Assembly (NCBI GenBank): GCA_949825025.1
Contig: OX463778.1
Span: 26,903,551 to 26,967,550 of the forward strand
Reading direction: 5' to 3'
DNA from: Siphlonurus alternatus
Taxonomy: Eukaryota > Arthropoda > Insecta > Ephemeroptera > Siphlonuridae
Length of the DNA: 64,000 nucleotides
Part shown: piece by piece, positions 1 to 12,956 of the stretch
Layout: each line of letters begins with the position of its first letter
How positions within the stretch are numbered: position 1 is the first letter of the stretch
Position numbers and translations under genes: made by a program
The notes under the pieces: model-generated
Database searches by the model: none
What the model was told of the DNA's origin: nothing
What the model saw: only the letters and a program-made list of their open reading frames with translations

Positions 1-718
1 GTAAATTCAACATACTTGGACTACAATGAAAACTCGATCGTGTGTCATGGTGTGTGTAGAATGGCAGTTCAACTGTATTAAATTATTATATTCCGCCGGT
101 GTTCTCCCGTTTTACAATTCATTTTATAAAGGAAATGTAATATTGCATGTAGTGTATACATTTCATATTGAGTGTAATATTGATGTAATTTCTAAAGTGA
201 TTACTTACATGACAAGTGTATGTGCAATATTTTTAATAGAACAGCACAAACAAGTTTCGGTGAGTAACTAGAATTAACTTATTATTTGCAGAAAATTATT
301 TGCCTCCATTGTTTAAAAAAATATACATATTAGTGCGTTTAAAACTTTTTTATACAGTAATTATTATTTAAAATATTAATTTTCAATTAATATCAACAAA
401 AGATGAGCTAAACGAGCCGAATATTTAAGAAAATATTTTTGGCGGCAACTCCTCCCCCCCACCCCCAACCCGAATTAATTTGGTTACGGAACAGGTTTTT
501 ATTGGCTTTTTTGCACGACGTTTCTGCACCGGTAACATACCGGTCCTAGGAAACCTCTTGAATCCGTATTTTGATCACCGATATAAACCGTATCCGAAGA
601 TGGATTAAATTCGTTTTTGCAACGTTCTTTTGTTATATGGGTACTAACCACGCGCGGCGTTGCTTGACTTCGGTGATCTGACGAGACCCGGTCAAGCGCA
701 CTGCGCCACACCTCCCAG
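1..718. other. AT-rich intergenic, no gene seen
   Basis: Only short chance reading frames occur here, with no splice-phase-consistent coding exons. A C-rich run lies near 452-469. The right part (about 500-718) is less AT-rich but shows no recognisable protein. Confidence 0.6.
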
Positions 719-939
719 TGCTCAATTAGTGCTACATAATCCCACAATTTCATTTATTTTAACTCTTAAATTATTTGCAATAATTCATGGGACAATGTAT
801 CATGGTGGGAGTGAAATTCAAATCTATATTTGTTTCATGTGAGTTCATTGAATGCTGCAGCAATAAGTTCTTTCAACATTTCTTTTGACATTGAAGCATT
901 AAATTTATAAAGTCTCTCCAATTAAAATTATGTAAATGA

Positions 940-1336
940 TTAAGGTAGAGATAACACCGATTAGCTGTTCGACGTAGTCCCCTTTGATTAACATGTAAAC
1001 CTTAGCAAATTCACAAAATGTCTGAAATTTTTTTATAAGAGGCAGATATTAATTCCTAAAAGACATAGAAACAGGTTCAAAACAATTTAACTAGCCGATT
1101 TTTTTTAAATTAAGGCTTTAGTTTGTCTCTCAATGCTGGGAAAGCCCTATGCTAAAAATTAAAAAAATTAATTATAAAAAAATCGGCTAGTTTAATTGTT
1201 TTGATTTTTTTACGGCTTTTAGGCACTAATATGTGCCTCTCAAAAAATTTTCAGAATTTTTGTCAATATGCTAAGGTTTACGTGTTAATCAAAGGGGACT
1301 ACGTCGAACAGTTGATCGGTGTTATCTTTACCTTAA
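940..1336. mobile_element. TTAA-flanked foldback MITE, family A copy 1
   Basis: TTAA at 940-943 and 1333-1336 borders inverted termini beginning GGTAGAGATAACACCGA on the left, with a diverged complement on the right. The arms fold almost end to end. A second copy lies at 26418-26810 with the same structure and nearly the same length (397 versus 393 bp). TTAA flanks are typical of piggyBac-type insertion. No ORF is present, so mobilisation would be in trans. Confidence 0.75.
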
Positions 1337-1961
1337 ATGAAAAAAAAATATATAAATTTTAAATGCTTAAAATTTAAAATGGGTGAATGTATGCATTTTG
1401 TGTATATGGACTTTCATCTTTTGCATTCACAAATTAGTTTTTGTTTGTTTATTTAATAATAATTTTCCCTCCAAACAGTCCAAACAGTCCAAACTATGTA
1501 TTTTTATAACCCAATAAACAATTATTATTATTAAAATTATGTTTTTTTAATATTGTACAAGAAAAATACCAGAAAAAAAACATTATTGATTCGTACTATA
1601 CTAGTACTACTAGTTTATGTATTATTCTATTACTCACACTATTTCATGTAATGTGGTAAGGACACAAAGCAGTTTATGAATTATAACGTTATCACTCTAG
1701 AATTTTTTTTAACCAACATTTTCCTCTACTTAGCTTAGCAAGCGTATGAAAAATAAATTACAAGGTTTATTTTTCTTTATTTTCAATCAAGATGTATGAA
1801 GTAATATAGGGTTACGTAACAAAATACTCAAAATAAAGATTTTATTATTTATTTTTTTTTTTTAATAAAAGCTGGATTTTTAGCTTTCCTTCCAGAGAAA
1901 AAACAACAATTATTAAAAAAAATTCATTGTATTAGTTAATATTAGCTGTAAAACAAATTAA
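1337..1961. other. AT-rich interior of the foldback element
   Basis: No coding potential is visible. There are short A/T runs and a T tract near 1853-1862. Confidence 0.5.
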
Positions 1962-2224
1962 TGTTGCAGCATTCAATTTTCCAATGAAACAAACATAGAT
2001 TTGAATTTCCCTCCCACCATGATACATTGTCCCATGAATTATTGCAAATAATTTACGAGTTAAAATAAATGAAATTTTGGGATTATATAGCACTAATTGA
2101 GCACTTTTCATTTCACTTAATTTTTGAATCCTTGCGGCAAAACTTGCAGGTTTGAGGGGAGAGTGGGAGGGGAGCGCTGCTTTCATGTGTTTCATGTTAT
2201 TTGAAAATGAAGATACTGAGCTTT

Positions 2225-2890
2225 AGCAAAACTTTTTACGGCACTAATTAGCACTAATCAAGCACTAATTATTGCACCCAAAATTGGAATTAGTGCTGTA
2301 AGTGGGAGGGCTGCCGTGAAGTGGGCCCCCATCATTCAAATTTGATTTGAACTTGTGTTTAAAGGAGGGCTGATGTGTGTCATACGGCACTAATTAGCAC
2401 TAATTGAGCACTAATTATTGCACTCAAAATTGGAATTAGTGCTGTAAGTGGGGGGGCTGCCGTGAAGTGAGCCCCCCATAAATCCAATTTTATTTGAAAA
2501 TGAAGATATTGAGCTAGAGCAAAACTTTTTACGGCACTAATTAGCACTAATTATTGCACTAAAAATTGAAATTAGTGCTGTAAGTGGGGGGGCTGCCGTG
2601 AAGTGAGCCCCCCATAAATCCAATTTTATTTGAAAATGAAGATATTGAGCTGGAGCAAAACTTTTTACGGCACTAATTAGCACTAATTGGGCACTAATTA
2701 TTGCACCTAAAATGGAATTAGTGCTGTAAGTGGGGGGGCTGCCGTGAAGTGGGCCCCCCATTTTTCAAATTTGACTTGAACATGTGTTTACAGGGGGGCT
2801 GATGTGTGTCGTACGGCACTAATTAGCACTAATTGAGCACCTATTACTGCACCTAAATTTGGAATTAGTGCTGAAAGTGGTGGGGGGGGG
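2225..2890. repeat. Tandem array, about five units of about 146 bp
   Basis: Units begin ACGGCACTAATTAGCACTAA near 2238, 2384, 2531, 2667 and 2813 (spacings about 146, 147, 136 and 146). Each unit then has an attenuated GGAATTAGTGCTGTAAGTGG block and a GGGGGGCTGCCGTGAAGTGG block. Two alternating spacer types link the units (one with TTTGAACTTGTG-like sequence, one with AAAATGAAGATATTGAGC). The GCACTAATT motif also ends the adjacent foldback element at 719-2104, so array and element are probably related. Frames through the array are repeat artefacts. Confidence 0.8.
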
Positions 2891-3997
2891 GCTCACTTCA
2901 CGTACATGTAAGAAAGCAGTTCTTGACCTTAAATAAAACACGGTTTCATGAGCAGTCAATTAAAATGACCCCAAAATAATTTTAAGTTGCCGCCACTTCT
3001 TAAAGAAAGAAAAACATTGCTAGATTTTTCTCCCCTCTCTTCAACCCCAGGCATGGCAGTTTGCGTGAGTATCTATGGCGGCTGCATCAGGTGGATATTG
3101 TACCTTTGCGGTGATCAATTGATCATCTCGCCTGCAAGGAAGAAGGATGGAGACGTCATCAGGTGTGGGAGCATTCATTAATTGTCACTTAGAATTTCAA
3201 AAGGATGAGATATTGTAATTAATATTATTATATAACTTATTATTTTTAGAAAACCTCAGAAACCACAATTCTAAGTAATTCTTAGATATTTTAATATATT
3301 TCATATCTTTCCAACATAATTGTTCAATATATGTTAATTTATAATAAAAAATAAACACAATTCAATATGCAGCAAAAGACCAATACGAAGTTCTTGTTTT
3401 TTTCCTTCTCCTCTCGTCTTATCTTCCAAATTGAATGTAAATAAGAAAATTTAATATATTCAAGACCCATATTAGAGAAACTCATGTTCCGAGTCTTCTG
3501 AAAATTACTTTTTCATAACATTAAGTCTTGCTCTTTTAATATCAAATATCAGCCTCCATATGTCGTTTTATTAACATGTTAATTTATCCAAAGAAAAAAA
3601 AAAGCAATTTATATTTAATAAATTTAAAATGTAAAAGGTGAAATGTAAAAATATATTCACAGAAAAAAATATAACATTTTTTTTTTTTAATATAATATAT
3701 TGTTTGTTCTTGTAATTGGAAAATGTCCAATACTGTTTGTGCTTTTGATATTTTTCATTTTTATTTGTTTTCATTAATACGAGAAAAAATTTCAAAGTAA
3801 AAATGAAGATTGTCTGTATTGTTAATAATTAATGATATATAATAACTGTTTATTGGGTTAAAAATACATAAATTGGAATGGGGAAAAAAATAATAACAAT
3901 ATTAGTTTACACAAACCATTGTTGATGCCAAGCAGTGACGTCGCTAACTGTACGTACTTCATATCTCATAACAGTATTTTATGTAATTTTCAATAAT
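2891..3997. other. AT-rich intergenic, no gene supported
   Basis: A small exon-like segment on the minus strand at 3104-3131 has a good polypyrimidine acceptor and a GTACAA donor but no partner exon. The rest is AT-rich with A and T runs (for example near 3591-3603 and 3677-3689). Confidence 0.5.
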
Positions 3998-4330
3998 TCT
4001 CATCGGATCGACGGAAGCAACGTCAAGCGTGGTTATTAGTTGGATGGGTGACTCTTTTCAACAAAAAACACGTTTCCCACCCAGGAGTAAATCGTTGCCC
4101 TTTACCACCATGTGGTTCCCCTGGCTTTGGACTATTGTACAGTATTGTACTTCCGGTTCATTGAAAAAAGCTGTAGCGTCCATCCTGTTTGATGGTTGAG
4201 GTTTCCACGTTTTCCTCAGTCACAGTGTAGGCAAATTTTGAGAGTTGAGATGGATCGCAAGGCCGTGGCCACCCCCGTTCCGAAAGAGCCCGCGAAACGC
4301 TTAAGTTAAAAGGGTTCGAAAGTTTCGGGG
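3998..4330 (+). mobile_element. 5S-rRNA-derived SINE
   Basis: Positions about 3998-4054 resemble the 3' half of animal 5S rRNA, containing GGAAGCAACGTC, then GTGGTTATTAGTTGG and GATGGGTGAC. This is the internal promoter half used by SINE3-type elements. The body (about 4190-4310) includes TGAGGTTTCCACG and AAGGCCGTGGCC. It is shared in opposite orientation with a copy at about 13350-13520, which shows it is a dispersed repeat. The 5' half of the 5S head is missing or diverged. Confidence 0.6.
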
Positions 4331-4681
4331 TTTCAAACTTAGTGAGTATATAATTAGTAAATAGAAATACCCAGTTCAGTTTGGGTTAAAAATATATATT
4401 ATATATGGTTAATTAGCTCGGAAGAATCTGAAAATAATTACATCATGGTACTTATCTTAGTATAGCCATGCATTTATTATATACTGCATTGGCATATATA
4501 ATAGTATTATTTCTAGATGCAATAAAAATATTTTATTTTATATAAAAAATTAAGTAATGGGAGAATTAATGAGCAAATAAAATCACATATATATATATAT
4601 ATACATTTATTTTTTTACAGCTTTGAGAAGAACCACGGTTAAAAGATGGAATGGATTGGAGCAATTTTCGCTTGCGGCGGA
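4331..4681. other. AT-rich spacer with short (TA)n
   Basis: No gene is seen. A short TA run lies near 4587-4604. Confidence 0.5.
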
Positions 4682-4889
4682 AAGGCGGATTCAGATGGCG
4701 ACAACGGCGATGCGACGCGATTTTGACGTAAAAGCTGTGAAATCCTATGCGGCGGCGGCCGGGAATCGCGTTAATTGCGATGTTCTTTTTCTTTTAAACG
4801 CCAAATATGGCCGCCAATGGATGTTACAGCAAGTGCGCATTATTCGCGTCGCATCGCATGATAAAAATCGCCATGTGAATCCACCTTAA
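4682..4889. mobile_element. CG-rich foldback MITE
   Basis: The left terminus AAGGCGGATTCAGATGGCGA is mirrored by the complement of AAGGTGGATTCACATGGCGA at the right end (about 4868-4889). The interior is rich in GCGATGCGACGCG-like sequence. A further inverted stretch at 4890-5070 repeats the interior in the opposite sense. The 88-codon plus-strand frame across it is a by-product of the repeat. Confidence 0.65.
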
Positions 4890-5070
4890 CGCGAATAATG
4901 CGCACTCACTGTAACATCCATTGGCGGTTATATTTGACGGTTAAAAAATAGCATCGTATTAAAATTAACGCGATATTCGCAGAAGCAACCTGTAAGATTC
5001 GCTCGCTGCCAAAGATTTCACAGCTTTTTCATCAAAATCGTGTCGCATCGCCGTTATCGCTAATGAAAAT
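4890..5070. repeat. Inverted partial copy of the preceding foldback
   Basis: Sequence such as AACGCGAATAATGCGCACT (4889-4907) and GTCGCATCGCCGTTATCGCT (5042-5061) is the complement of segments at 4695-4845. The whole 4682-5070 block is therefore a nested or duplicated palindrome. Confidence 0.6.
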
Positions 5071-6534
5071 CAGAGAAACGTTTAGCTGCGAGTCATAATT
5101 TTGCTATTTTACACCTGAAACTTACTGTTGACGACGCTCATTGATTATTGATTTTCACGGTTAAACAACTATAATACGCGTATATCAACTTTAAGCTTTT
5201 AACGTATTTGCAGAGAGGTTGCTTTAAAAACCCTCCGTAAGTTTTTATCACGACAATCTTCCCTAAGCTCTTCTATGACTCGTAACAATTTGCAAGAAGT
5301 TTCACAATATATATATATATAAAGTAATTCATTTTTTTGTTTTCTCCACCTCAATAATTATCTTAAACTTGTTTACAAACACTTCTAAATTTACGTAAAC
5401 AAATTTTATGGATGATGATTCTAATAAAAGAAAAGAAAAAGTTTTATAACCCTATCGTGGGAAAATAAAAAAGTGTTTTCTCAAACATTGGAGTGTTGTC
5501 ACGGTTCAATTAAAGTTGGAAAAATAAAATAAAAAATTGACAGTTCATGGCGCATAGAAAATGTTATTGGGTATTTTTTTTTATTTGATTTTATTAATGT
5601 TTTTTACACAAAAATTAATATTTTGGTGATTTATTTTTATAGACGGGATTTATAATTTTCAAACTTTCATTTTTTTTTCATATATATTTATGTCTGTTTA
5701 AATATTTTTTAGAATAATTATTTAATGAAGCGTTATGACAGTAAAAACAGTGAAAAAGGATAATGCATATTACATTTAAAAGATTTTAAAACGCGTTTGA
5801 ATCCGGAAGGATTATTTTCTACTCTTCTTTTGAATTTTTTTTATAGTACTGAACTTTCTGAAAACCTAATACTGAATTTCTGTAGTGTAATAAAATATCT
5901 ATATATGCCATGATTCTGCAAATAAACACAGTGCATGTACGTATTGTATTATTATTATTATTTTTGGAAATTTAATTATACACTAACAATGGTGCGTTAT
6001 ATGTTTTTGTTGTTGTTAAAACAATTAATTTTTTACCTGATCTAATTTCATTTAGAAACATGATTGAGTAAAGAATTTTAATTAAGGTGAGCTGCATTGA
6101 GGGGCACGAAATTCACACCAACCCTTATTTTCTGGAGCTACAGCTCTAAGACACAAAGAGAGGCAGACTTTTAAATTTTGGGGATTAAGTTATGCATTTT
6201 ATCCCCCCAAAGTTCTAGTTCCTCGCCTCGTCCGTTGACTGAGTCAAAACAGGGGTGAGTCCATGCTCTCCAAAAATCGGGAATTAAAAAACTTCCTTTA
6301 TTATTTGATAAACGGATAAACCCTGACACACAAAGAACGATCGACCTTTTTATCTAATTTTTCAAAATTTACTTTTCATTTATTTCATCTGTCCTCAGTA
6401 TTTAACATTTTTAAAAGAAAATTAAACAGAAATAATGCGTTATATTTTTATATTACTCTCTTAAAAAATTAGTTATAAGTTAGTGCAATTGTGATTTTGT
6501 CAACGGTGAAGCCGTAAAGTCTGTGTTACATTAT
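5071..6534. other. AT-rich intergenic, nothing recognisable
   Basis: No coding exon, RNA gene or clear terminal repeat is seen. There are a short (TA)n near 5309-5321 and scattered A/T runs. Confidence 0.5.
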
Positions 6535-7291
6535 ACATACATACATAACATGACGCCATATCCCTTTACCGCGGGGTAAGCCAGCAGCATTATTACCTCG
6601 GCCATCTACAAATTGCCCTCCAAAGCACTCGATTCTTGCATACTCCACTTGCTTCAGAAATACTCATAACACTCTTTTGTCTTCTGCACTCTCTATTACA
6701 CTGTGTACTTTTAACACTTCTGTTCTTCAAACATTCTGCAATCACATCCAACCAAACTTTTTTAGGTCTACCTAACCCTTTCATGCCTTGTACACTACCT
6801 TTAAACACCTGTTTTGCAATTCGTTCATCACCCATTCTCTCAACATGTCCAAACCAACGTAGTGTACTTCGTTCATACTTGTCAATTATGCTTTCTTTCA
6901 CTCCACACTCATTCATCACCCATGTGTTTCTCACTCTATCCATCCTAGTTTTACCACACATATTCCTTAAAAAACTCATATCAATAGCATTCAACTTACT
7001 TCTATGCTTTGTTTGACACACCCATACTTCAGATCCATACATCAAAGTTGGTATTAGGACAGAGTTATACACAGCTAGCTTAGCCGTATTAGACAACAGC
7101 TCAGTGCGACACAACCCTGCCATACTACCCACAATCCTCCTGCCAGCACTTACTCTCCTATCAATCTCTCCATCTACACTTCCGTCCTCCCGAAACAATC
7201 TTCCCAAATATACAAATTCTTTCACTCGTTCCAGCTGTTCTCCTTTTAGGTCAATTCCTTTTGCCTCGTTGCTATCTGTACTACCAAACAC
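6535..7291 (-). pseudogene. 5'-truncated RTE-like non-LTR retrotransposon (3' end)
   Basis: A 232-residue open segment (6593-7291) matches the C-terminal part of RTE-type LINE proteins, downstream of the catalytic reverse transcriptase motifs. Landmarks are YLGRLFREDG, PTLMYGSEVW, RWFGHVERM and GRPKKVWLD. The FADD catalytic box, the palm domain and the whole endonuclease are absent, so the copy is truncated near 7291. Downstream on the minus strand a short ATGT-type repeat (about 6536-6551) resembles the microsatellite-like tails of RTE elements. There is no in-frame stop within the remnant, so the insertion may be fairly young. It cannot act on its own. Confidence 0.75.
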
Positions 7292-10200
7292 CAGTAGATA
7301 AATATATTATCAATATTTTTCTACAGTGTAATCAGTAGCACAGCATTGTTACCTTTTAGTCGGTAAAACACGAGCAACGCTGATTCAGCCCCTGAGGCAG
7401 TTCCTGCAGCAAGAATCCTGGTTTAGGGGAGTGGGTTAGCGGCTAAAGTCAATGCAAAAGTCTGGTCGGCAGGGCAACAACTCCATCATTGTATGTCCTC
7501 GGTACGTGAGGTCTAGTAAGCCTCACTACTTAAAATTTCATCTCACTAAAAAGCAGTTAAAAGTTTCGTCACATTATAATATAATAATAAGCAATTTTGA
7601 TTATAAATTTTCCTTACAAAAAAATTTCAACTCCATACCAATAAAAATAGAGTTAAGAATTTCTTGTAAATAAAATTTCTATATGCAAAATTGTAATTCT
7701 GCTTTAAGGTAGTTAAATTCTTGACATATTTCTTATCACATTTTTCAATATGTAACCTGAAAATTTGTCAACATTTCCAAACAAATTTTTTCTGTATTGA
7801 GAAATGCAAACTTTCCTTTCTTACATTTTCATATTGTCGCTTTGACATGAATGACAGGACCTTGCAAAGACATTCTTCCAGGGGTTAAACTGGTGAATAA
7901 CTTCAATGAAAGGAACTCATCCTTAACTATATAGTTTGTTTATTTTGTGCACCAACTTTCAGCACTCTACATGAGTTTCAAATATAAATACGACTCAAAT
8001 TTAAGAGACCTTACCTTTATATAATATATATACTAGCAGTGAAAATGTAAAAGTGATTCAAAATAATGTATTGTTACAAATGTTACAGGAATTTTCATTA
8101 AAGAACCATATGATTAGTTATAACTTTTAAATATATGCAGGGGAGAAGTAAAAATATAATTAATATAAAGTAATAAGCCATACAAGAATTTGTTGAATAC
8201 CAAATTTTGTAACTTAATTTTAAAATACTTCACAAATTAATTTAATTATACAGGCTACTTTTCTAGAGGATGCAAAAAGAAAATAATTAATGGTATTTTA
8301 AATTATTCCTAAGACTAATGAAATATAAAAGAATTAATTATTGTATTATTATCAAATATATAGCATTTTCTTTTATAAGAAACACATAAAAGTAAAATTT
8401 TTATTAATAATTATATTCGAGAACGTAATTAAAATATAAGAATCTATATCAAGGACTTACATAATAGTTAATCTCAATTTTAAAAAATTTCATCATAAAA
8501 TATTCATGAACCAAAAACGCTGGAAGCATATAACAAAGGCATTATTTATTTTTGCCTAACTTCTCATTGGGTACTGGCTTACAGAAAACATTTTGGAGTT
8601 ATTGTTAGTGAAATTTAATAAACTCCAAGTAGAAAAATTTAGAATGAAATTAAATTGTCTTGCATGTAATTGCTGGCAGATCTCTTCGTTGATTTCAATG
8701 AAAATCGCCGTCTGGTAATATCATGTGCTGGGCCTGAGCCAAAGAAGGAAGGAGACCCTTGTTTGCCTTTATCCTTGTGGAAAAAAAAAGTCATAACCAA
8801 CCAGCATGATCTTTCGTTATTAGAAACCACGCAGGCGAAAAGCTTCAACCGCTAACGCCGTCACATTTCTTAGTAGTAGTTTCAGTTTAAGATAAAAGAA
8901 ATTGAAAGTGATTTATCATAATTCCATCTTCCTTTATAATCTTTATAAAACAATATGATCTAAAACCAGCAAAAATCAAGGATGTTGTATACTATGGATA
9001 GGATAGCCCTATACTAATAAAATTAGAGTTGCTGAGGCAAAAATCCATTGTATCATGGCCGCCGAGTGCAATCTTTTTTATTGTTTTGGCTTCGCATTGC
9101 CATGGTGAGAATAACCGTGAGATAGCGGAAAATTATCTATTCTTTAGTATTATAGCCACCAACCACTTCCTCCTCATGACCTAGCTGGCATCACTGAGAT
9201 GACAACACCCCTATACTTATCCACATCCATTATACAACATTCTCGGCCATTTTTTTTTATTTGTTTATTCCGAAACAAAACACTCAAACATTTTTTTTTT
9301 CTGCACACTATGATGCCTAATTATTTGAATTACCTGATGATATTGATAATTAATGTTTTTTCGACTTACAAGTTATTGTCAACTGTTTATTTATAACCAT
9401 TCATGTATCATGTCCATCATTAGTGAATATCAGAATGTATTATATTCAACTTTAGTAGAATTCGAGAGGGTGGCAACAAAATTGGTGCCATTGTCGTCAT
9501 ACCTGCATGATGACGTCAACGCGTAGCATATGTATTATACAGAAGAATATTTTATTGGCCAACTGTTCTAAATCTATTATCGTTATAGGCTGCTGGTTTG
9601 ATTGGGGATCGAAATTTTTCAAAGTTTGTTGAAAATAATCAACGACCGTACTTATTGAATGTACCGTTCTAATTGTAAGTTACCGTCGCTAGTTATATTA
9701 TCTTTGAGAAAGTTATATATTATCATTATTACACCAAAATTACACCCCCTTTTTATCTCTGTACTAAAAGTACAGGCGGGCTATATATATTATATATACA
9801 GTATATATAATTGATTTCATGTATATTACAACATTTTTAGAGGATTAGTTTTTACAAAGGACTTGTCATTATAAATATATATATATTTTTTTTTTTGCTT
9901 TAGAAATTTTTAGTACCAAATTTAGTATTCAATTTATCAATTTGCTATCAAATTTAAGCACACAAAATTAATAAGCCAAAATCCATGCCAAGTCTATTAT
10001 GAATAATATAAAGCAAATAAATTTATAAAAATATATGATTTTTACAAAAAGTATTTTTTTATGGTGTGAGATGAGAAACGGAAATAAATATTAAATAATA
10101 AAAATTTAATTATAAAAAAATAAAAACCTATCAGGAAGTATAAATATACATCCTACATTCAAGGCTATACGTTATTATCAGGTTAGCTTAATTTTCTGCT

Positions 10201-11542
10201 TGATGGATTATACCCCCTTCCTCTTTCAATTAGTTTCACAGAACGTTTCAATATATACAAGTGCGAATGGCTTGCCTGCTGAGCTCGAGGGAAGGAAGCC
10301 GCCAACTACCCAGGAGGAGGAGATTATGGGTGACGTCAAGAACGGTGTTCAATGAAAGAAATGCGGTCAGTCCGTGCTGTCGATGTCCTCCATACAGATT
10401 TTATCAATTAGGCTAAGCCCCTAAAGTGGATTTAAATGCGTTGTAATGTGAATTCCTTATGTAGAACCTCACAAAGTGTACAGAAAAATCACATTCAATG
10501 TCTATAAAAACACGTTCATGTATGATTGTATAATATGTGCAGTACATTTACACGCAAGTTTGAATTTTCACTCTAGCTTTGTTTTTGTTCGATTTAATTT
10601 TGGTTAAAACGCTGCCATGGAAGAGTTGCATGCGGTTTATGTGACAGCTAGTCAACATTTAAGGTAACCCCAATGGGGAATTCTCCTACATTTATTTTAA
10701 TTTTTCTTTCAGATGTTCTATGCCTTGAAACTAAATGTCCCAAAACAAATTAGTTTCAATTTTCAAAATTGGATATATGGGAATTTTTTTAAAAATCTTC
10801 CTTCTTTTGAATTTAGCGCCAAAACGTGACGTAGAAACCGTAGAAACTGCCTAGCAGGTAAATTTTTCCTGCAATAAATTTGTATTTTCGATGATCACTC
10901 GTAAAGTAAACTGATATTAGGGACAAAACTATTGATACTAGGGTAGAAAAACCCGCTGATTTCGATCGTGTTACTAAAATTTACAGCCAATCACTCCTTG
11001 ACGCTCAAACTATGATATCAGGCAGTTGTTGTGTGTTAACTAGAGAGTTTCTACATCACAGTTTCCAGGTTTGCGCGCAGGTTGCATACTTTGCCCCTTC
11101 ACAGTCCCCAAATTTGAGTTTAAAAACTTGAAACTTAAGTCAAACTTATTGTTAATATGTACCCTATAGTATTTAAATTAAAATTTGAGTTGTAAGAGAA
11201 TTCTCCATTGAAATCATTATTTATTTTAAACTAATCCACTTATATTCAGGCTTCATCAATTTATTAATAATTTCTTCGGTGGGCTCTTCCAACCAGCCAT
11301 AATTTCTTTACCCCTAATAAAGACTTTGTCATAGTCTCACTTAAATTGGTCCGCGGCTTTTACCGCGCGGTTAAGTTTTTTTTTTTTTTTTTCTATCTTT
11401 TAACCCGGCCGGCACGGAAATATATTACCACACGGCTTTTGTTTGTTAAAAAGTTTTTAGGTCCACCTTAAACTATAATAAATAATTACAATTATATATA
11501 TAAAAAAATACTACAATGCTAAATATGCAGAATATGGTCTCT
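7292..11542. other. AT-rich intergenic, no gene supported
   Basis: No phase-consistent exons are seen. Less AT-rich patches at 8650-8850 and 10260-10400 carry short frames on both strands without recognisable protein. A run of 17-18 T lies near 11376-11392. Sequences near 10674-10700 and 11195-11220 (GGGGAATTCTCCTAC versus AGAGAATTCTCCATTG) are a possible pair of diverged inverted termini. Confidence 0.45.
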
Positions 11543-11672
11543 TGGCCGTAAGTTGCAGCCAACCTATCCTAGAAAAATCCGGCAATTATCTGAGAATTTT
11601 AATGTTAATTAGTAAATAATCCACGGATAATCCTCGGATTATTCTCGGATAGGTGGCTGCAACTTACGGCCA
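11543..11672. mobile_element. 130-bp foldback MITE
   Basis: The termini TGGCCGTAAGTTGCAGCC (11543-11560) and its exact complement (about 11655-11672) border an inverted-repeat body that extends through CCTATCC. Flanking TCTCT on both sides may be a 5-bp target duplication. No coding capacity. Confidence 0.7.
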
Positions 11673-12956
11673 TCTCTTCAAATTTTACTCAATGCCTAAC
11701 AAAAAAAAAAAAAAAAAAAAACGTGATGGAACACAAATTTCTTTATGAGTAGTATTGGAATACACTTTTACAGAATAAATGTTCAGAATCAGTATAAAAC
11801 ATTTTATTGATCTGTGAGCGAGAAGAGGAGAGAAAACATATAAATATAAAAACCCATTTGGTGCAACAAACCCAGTTTTTAATGGAAAAATTTTGAAGCA
11901 ACCACTTTATTTATTTTTATTTTTTTTATAACACTTTTCACGATGTTGAAGGACAAAATTTAAAAACTAACAAAAATATTAATGTTTTATTATTTAAATA
12001 TAATATACATTCTATACATTATATTAAGATATTATAATGAAACTTGGCCTTATAACGAGAAATATTCTTGAGATCCCTTTTTTACGTCTAATATCTCATT
12101 CGTAGGCACCCATTACAACACTAATATCATAAATAATACAGAGATATAATGTCAGGAATGAAAGGTATATAACAGAGAGAGTTTAATAGTGTATTATAAT
12201 ATACTTTAAAGCATAATATATATATAGCAGTATAATATAAACATTTATCGCAAATTTCTTTCGTTTTTATTTCCAGTCCCCTTTTTATGTATATATAAAT
12301 AGTTCCACATTCATATTTTAAATTCACGACATAAATTATTGACTTTATTCCTGTTGCTGTGCATGCATGATGAATGAGAAAAGGGGCGCCTTCATCGTCT
12401 GCGGAGCCACTCTATCTTGTCAACACACAGGCGTATTTGAATTGCAAGTTTACCATATAATATGACAAAACCATATCTCATGCTAAAGCTGTAAGCGATA
12501 GTATTCAATTACATTACTGCAATAAACTGAAATGATGCAGCTACAGACCAGCAGCATATCAATATTTAGATCAGTGTTCAATTTATATTCTGCAATTTCA
12601 ATATAATATATTATTATATTATATATACTTGCATAATATTTCATGAAACCTCATAATGGTTCTAATGTTGTTTAAATTTTAATGAAACCTTATGGATACA
12701 TGTTAATTTTATGTTAATTTTAATTAGAATTAGGTGCATAATATACCAATTAATGCGTGATCAATGTACTGTACTAGCTATGGCTAAATTTAAATATCTG
12801 CTTTAACAGCTTTAATCTACTTATTGTATTGTAGTTTAACAATAATTATTCGCTAATAATGTAAAAGGAAAAAAAAGATAATTTTGAAGTAGTTCAAAGC
12901 ACAGTTATATAGTAAAAAATAAATGATATTGTTTTTAACTCAATTTGAATGCTTAC
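11673..12956. other. AT-rich intergenic with poly(A) tract
   Basis: A 20-A run lies near 11701-11720. No exon, RNA gene or terminal repeat is seen in the remainder. Confidence 0.5.

Larger units (their letters stand above)
719..2104. mobile_element. 1.4-kb foldback element with about 145-bp inverted arms
   Basis: The stretch 719-870 is repeated in inverted orientation at about 1962-2104, with scattered mismatches. Both outer ends carry GAGCACTAATT-type sequence (GTGCTCAATTAGTGC at 719; its complement near 2090-2104). About 1.1 kb separates the arms and includes a complete TTAA-flanked MITE (940-1336). No transposase frame is visible, so this is a non-autonomous or decayed DNA transposon. The superfamily cannot be told from the ends alone. 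Confidence 0.65.

Noticed and set aside
2537..2761. 74-codon minus-strand frame
   Set aside because: Lies in the tandem array and follows the repeat unit.
3104..3131. 28-nt minus-strand exon-like segment with a strong acceptor and GTACAA donor
   Set aside because: No partner exon in phase was found, and the precursor gene already ends with a stop and poly(A) signal at 13.8 kb.
8639..8855. Overlapping frames on both strands in a less AT-rich patch
   Set aside because: No domain, no consistent splice signals and no neighbour to join.
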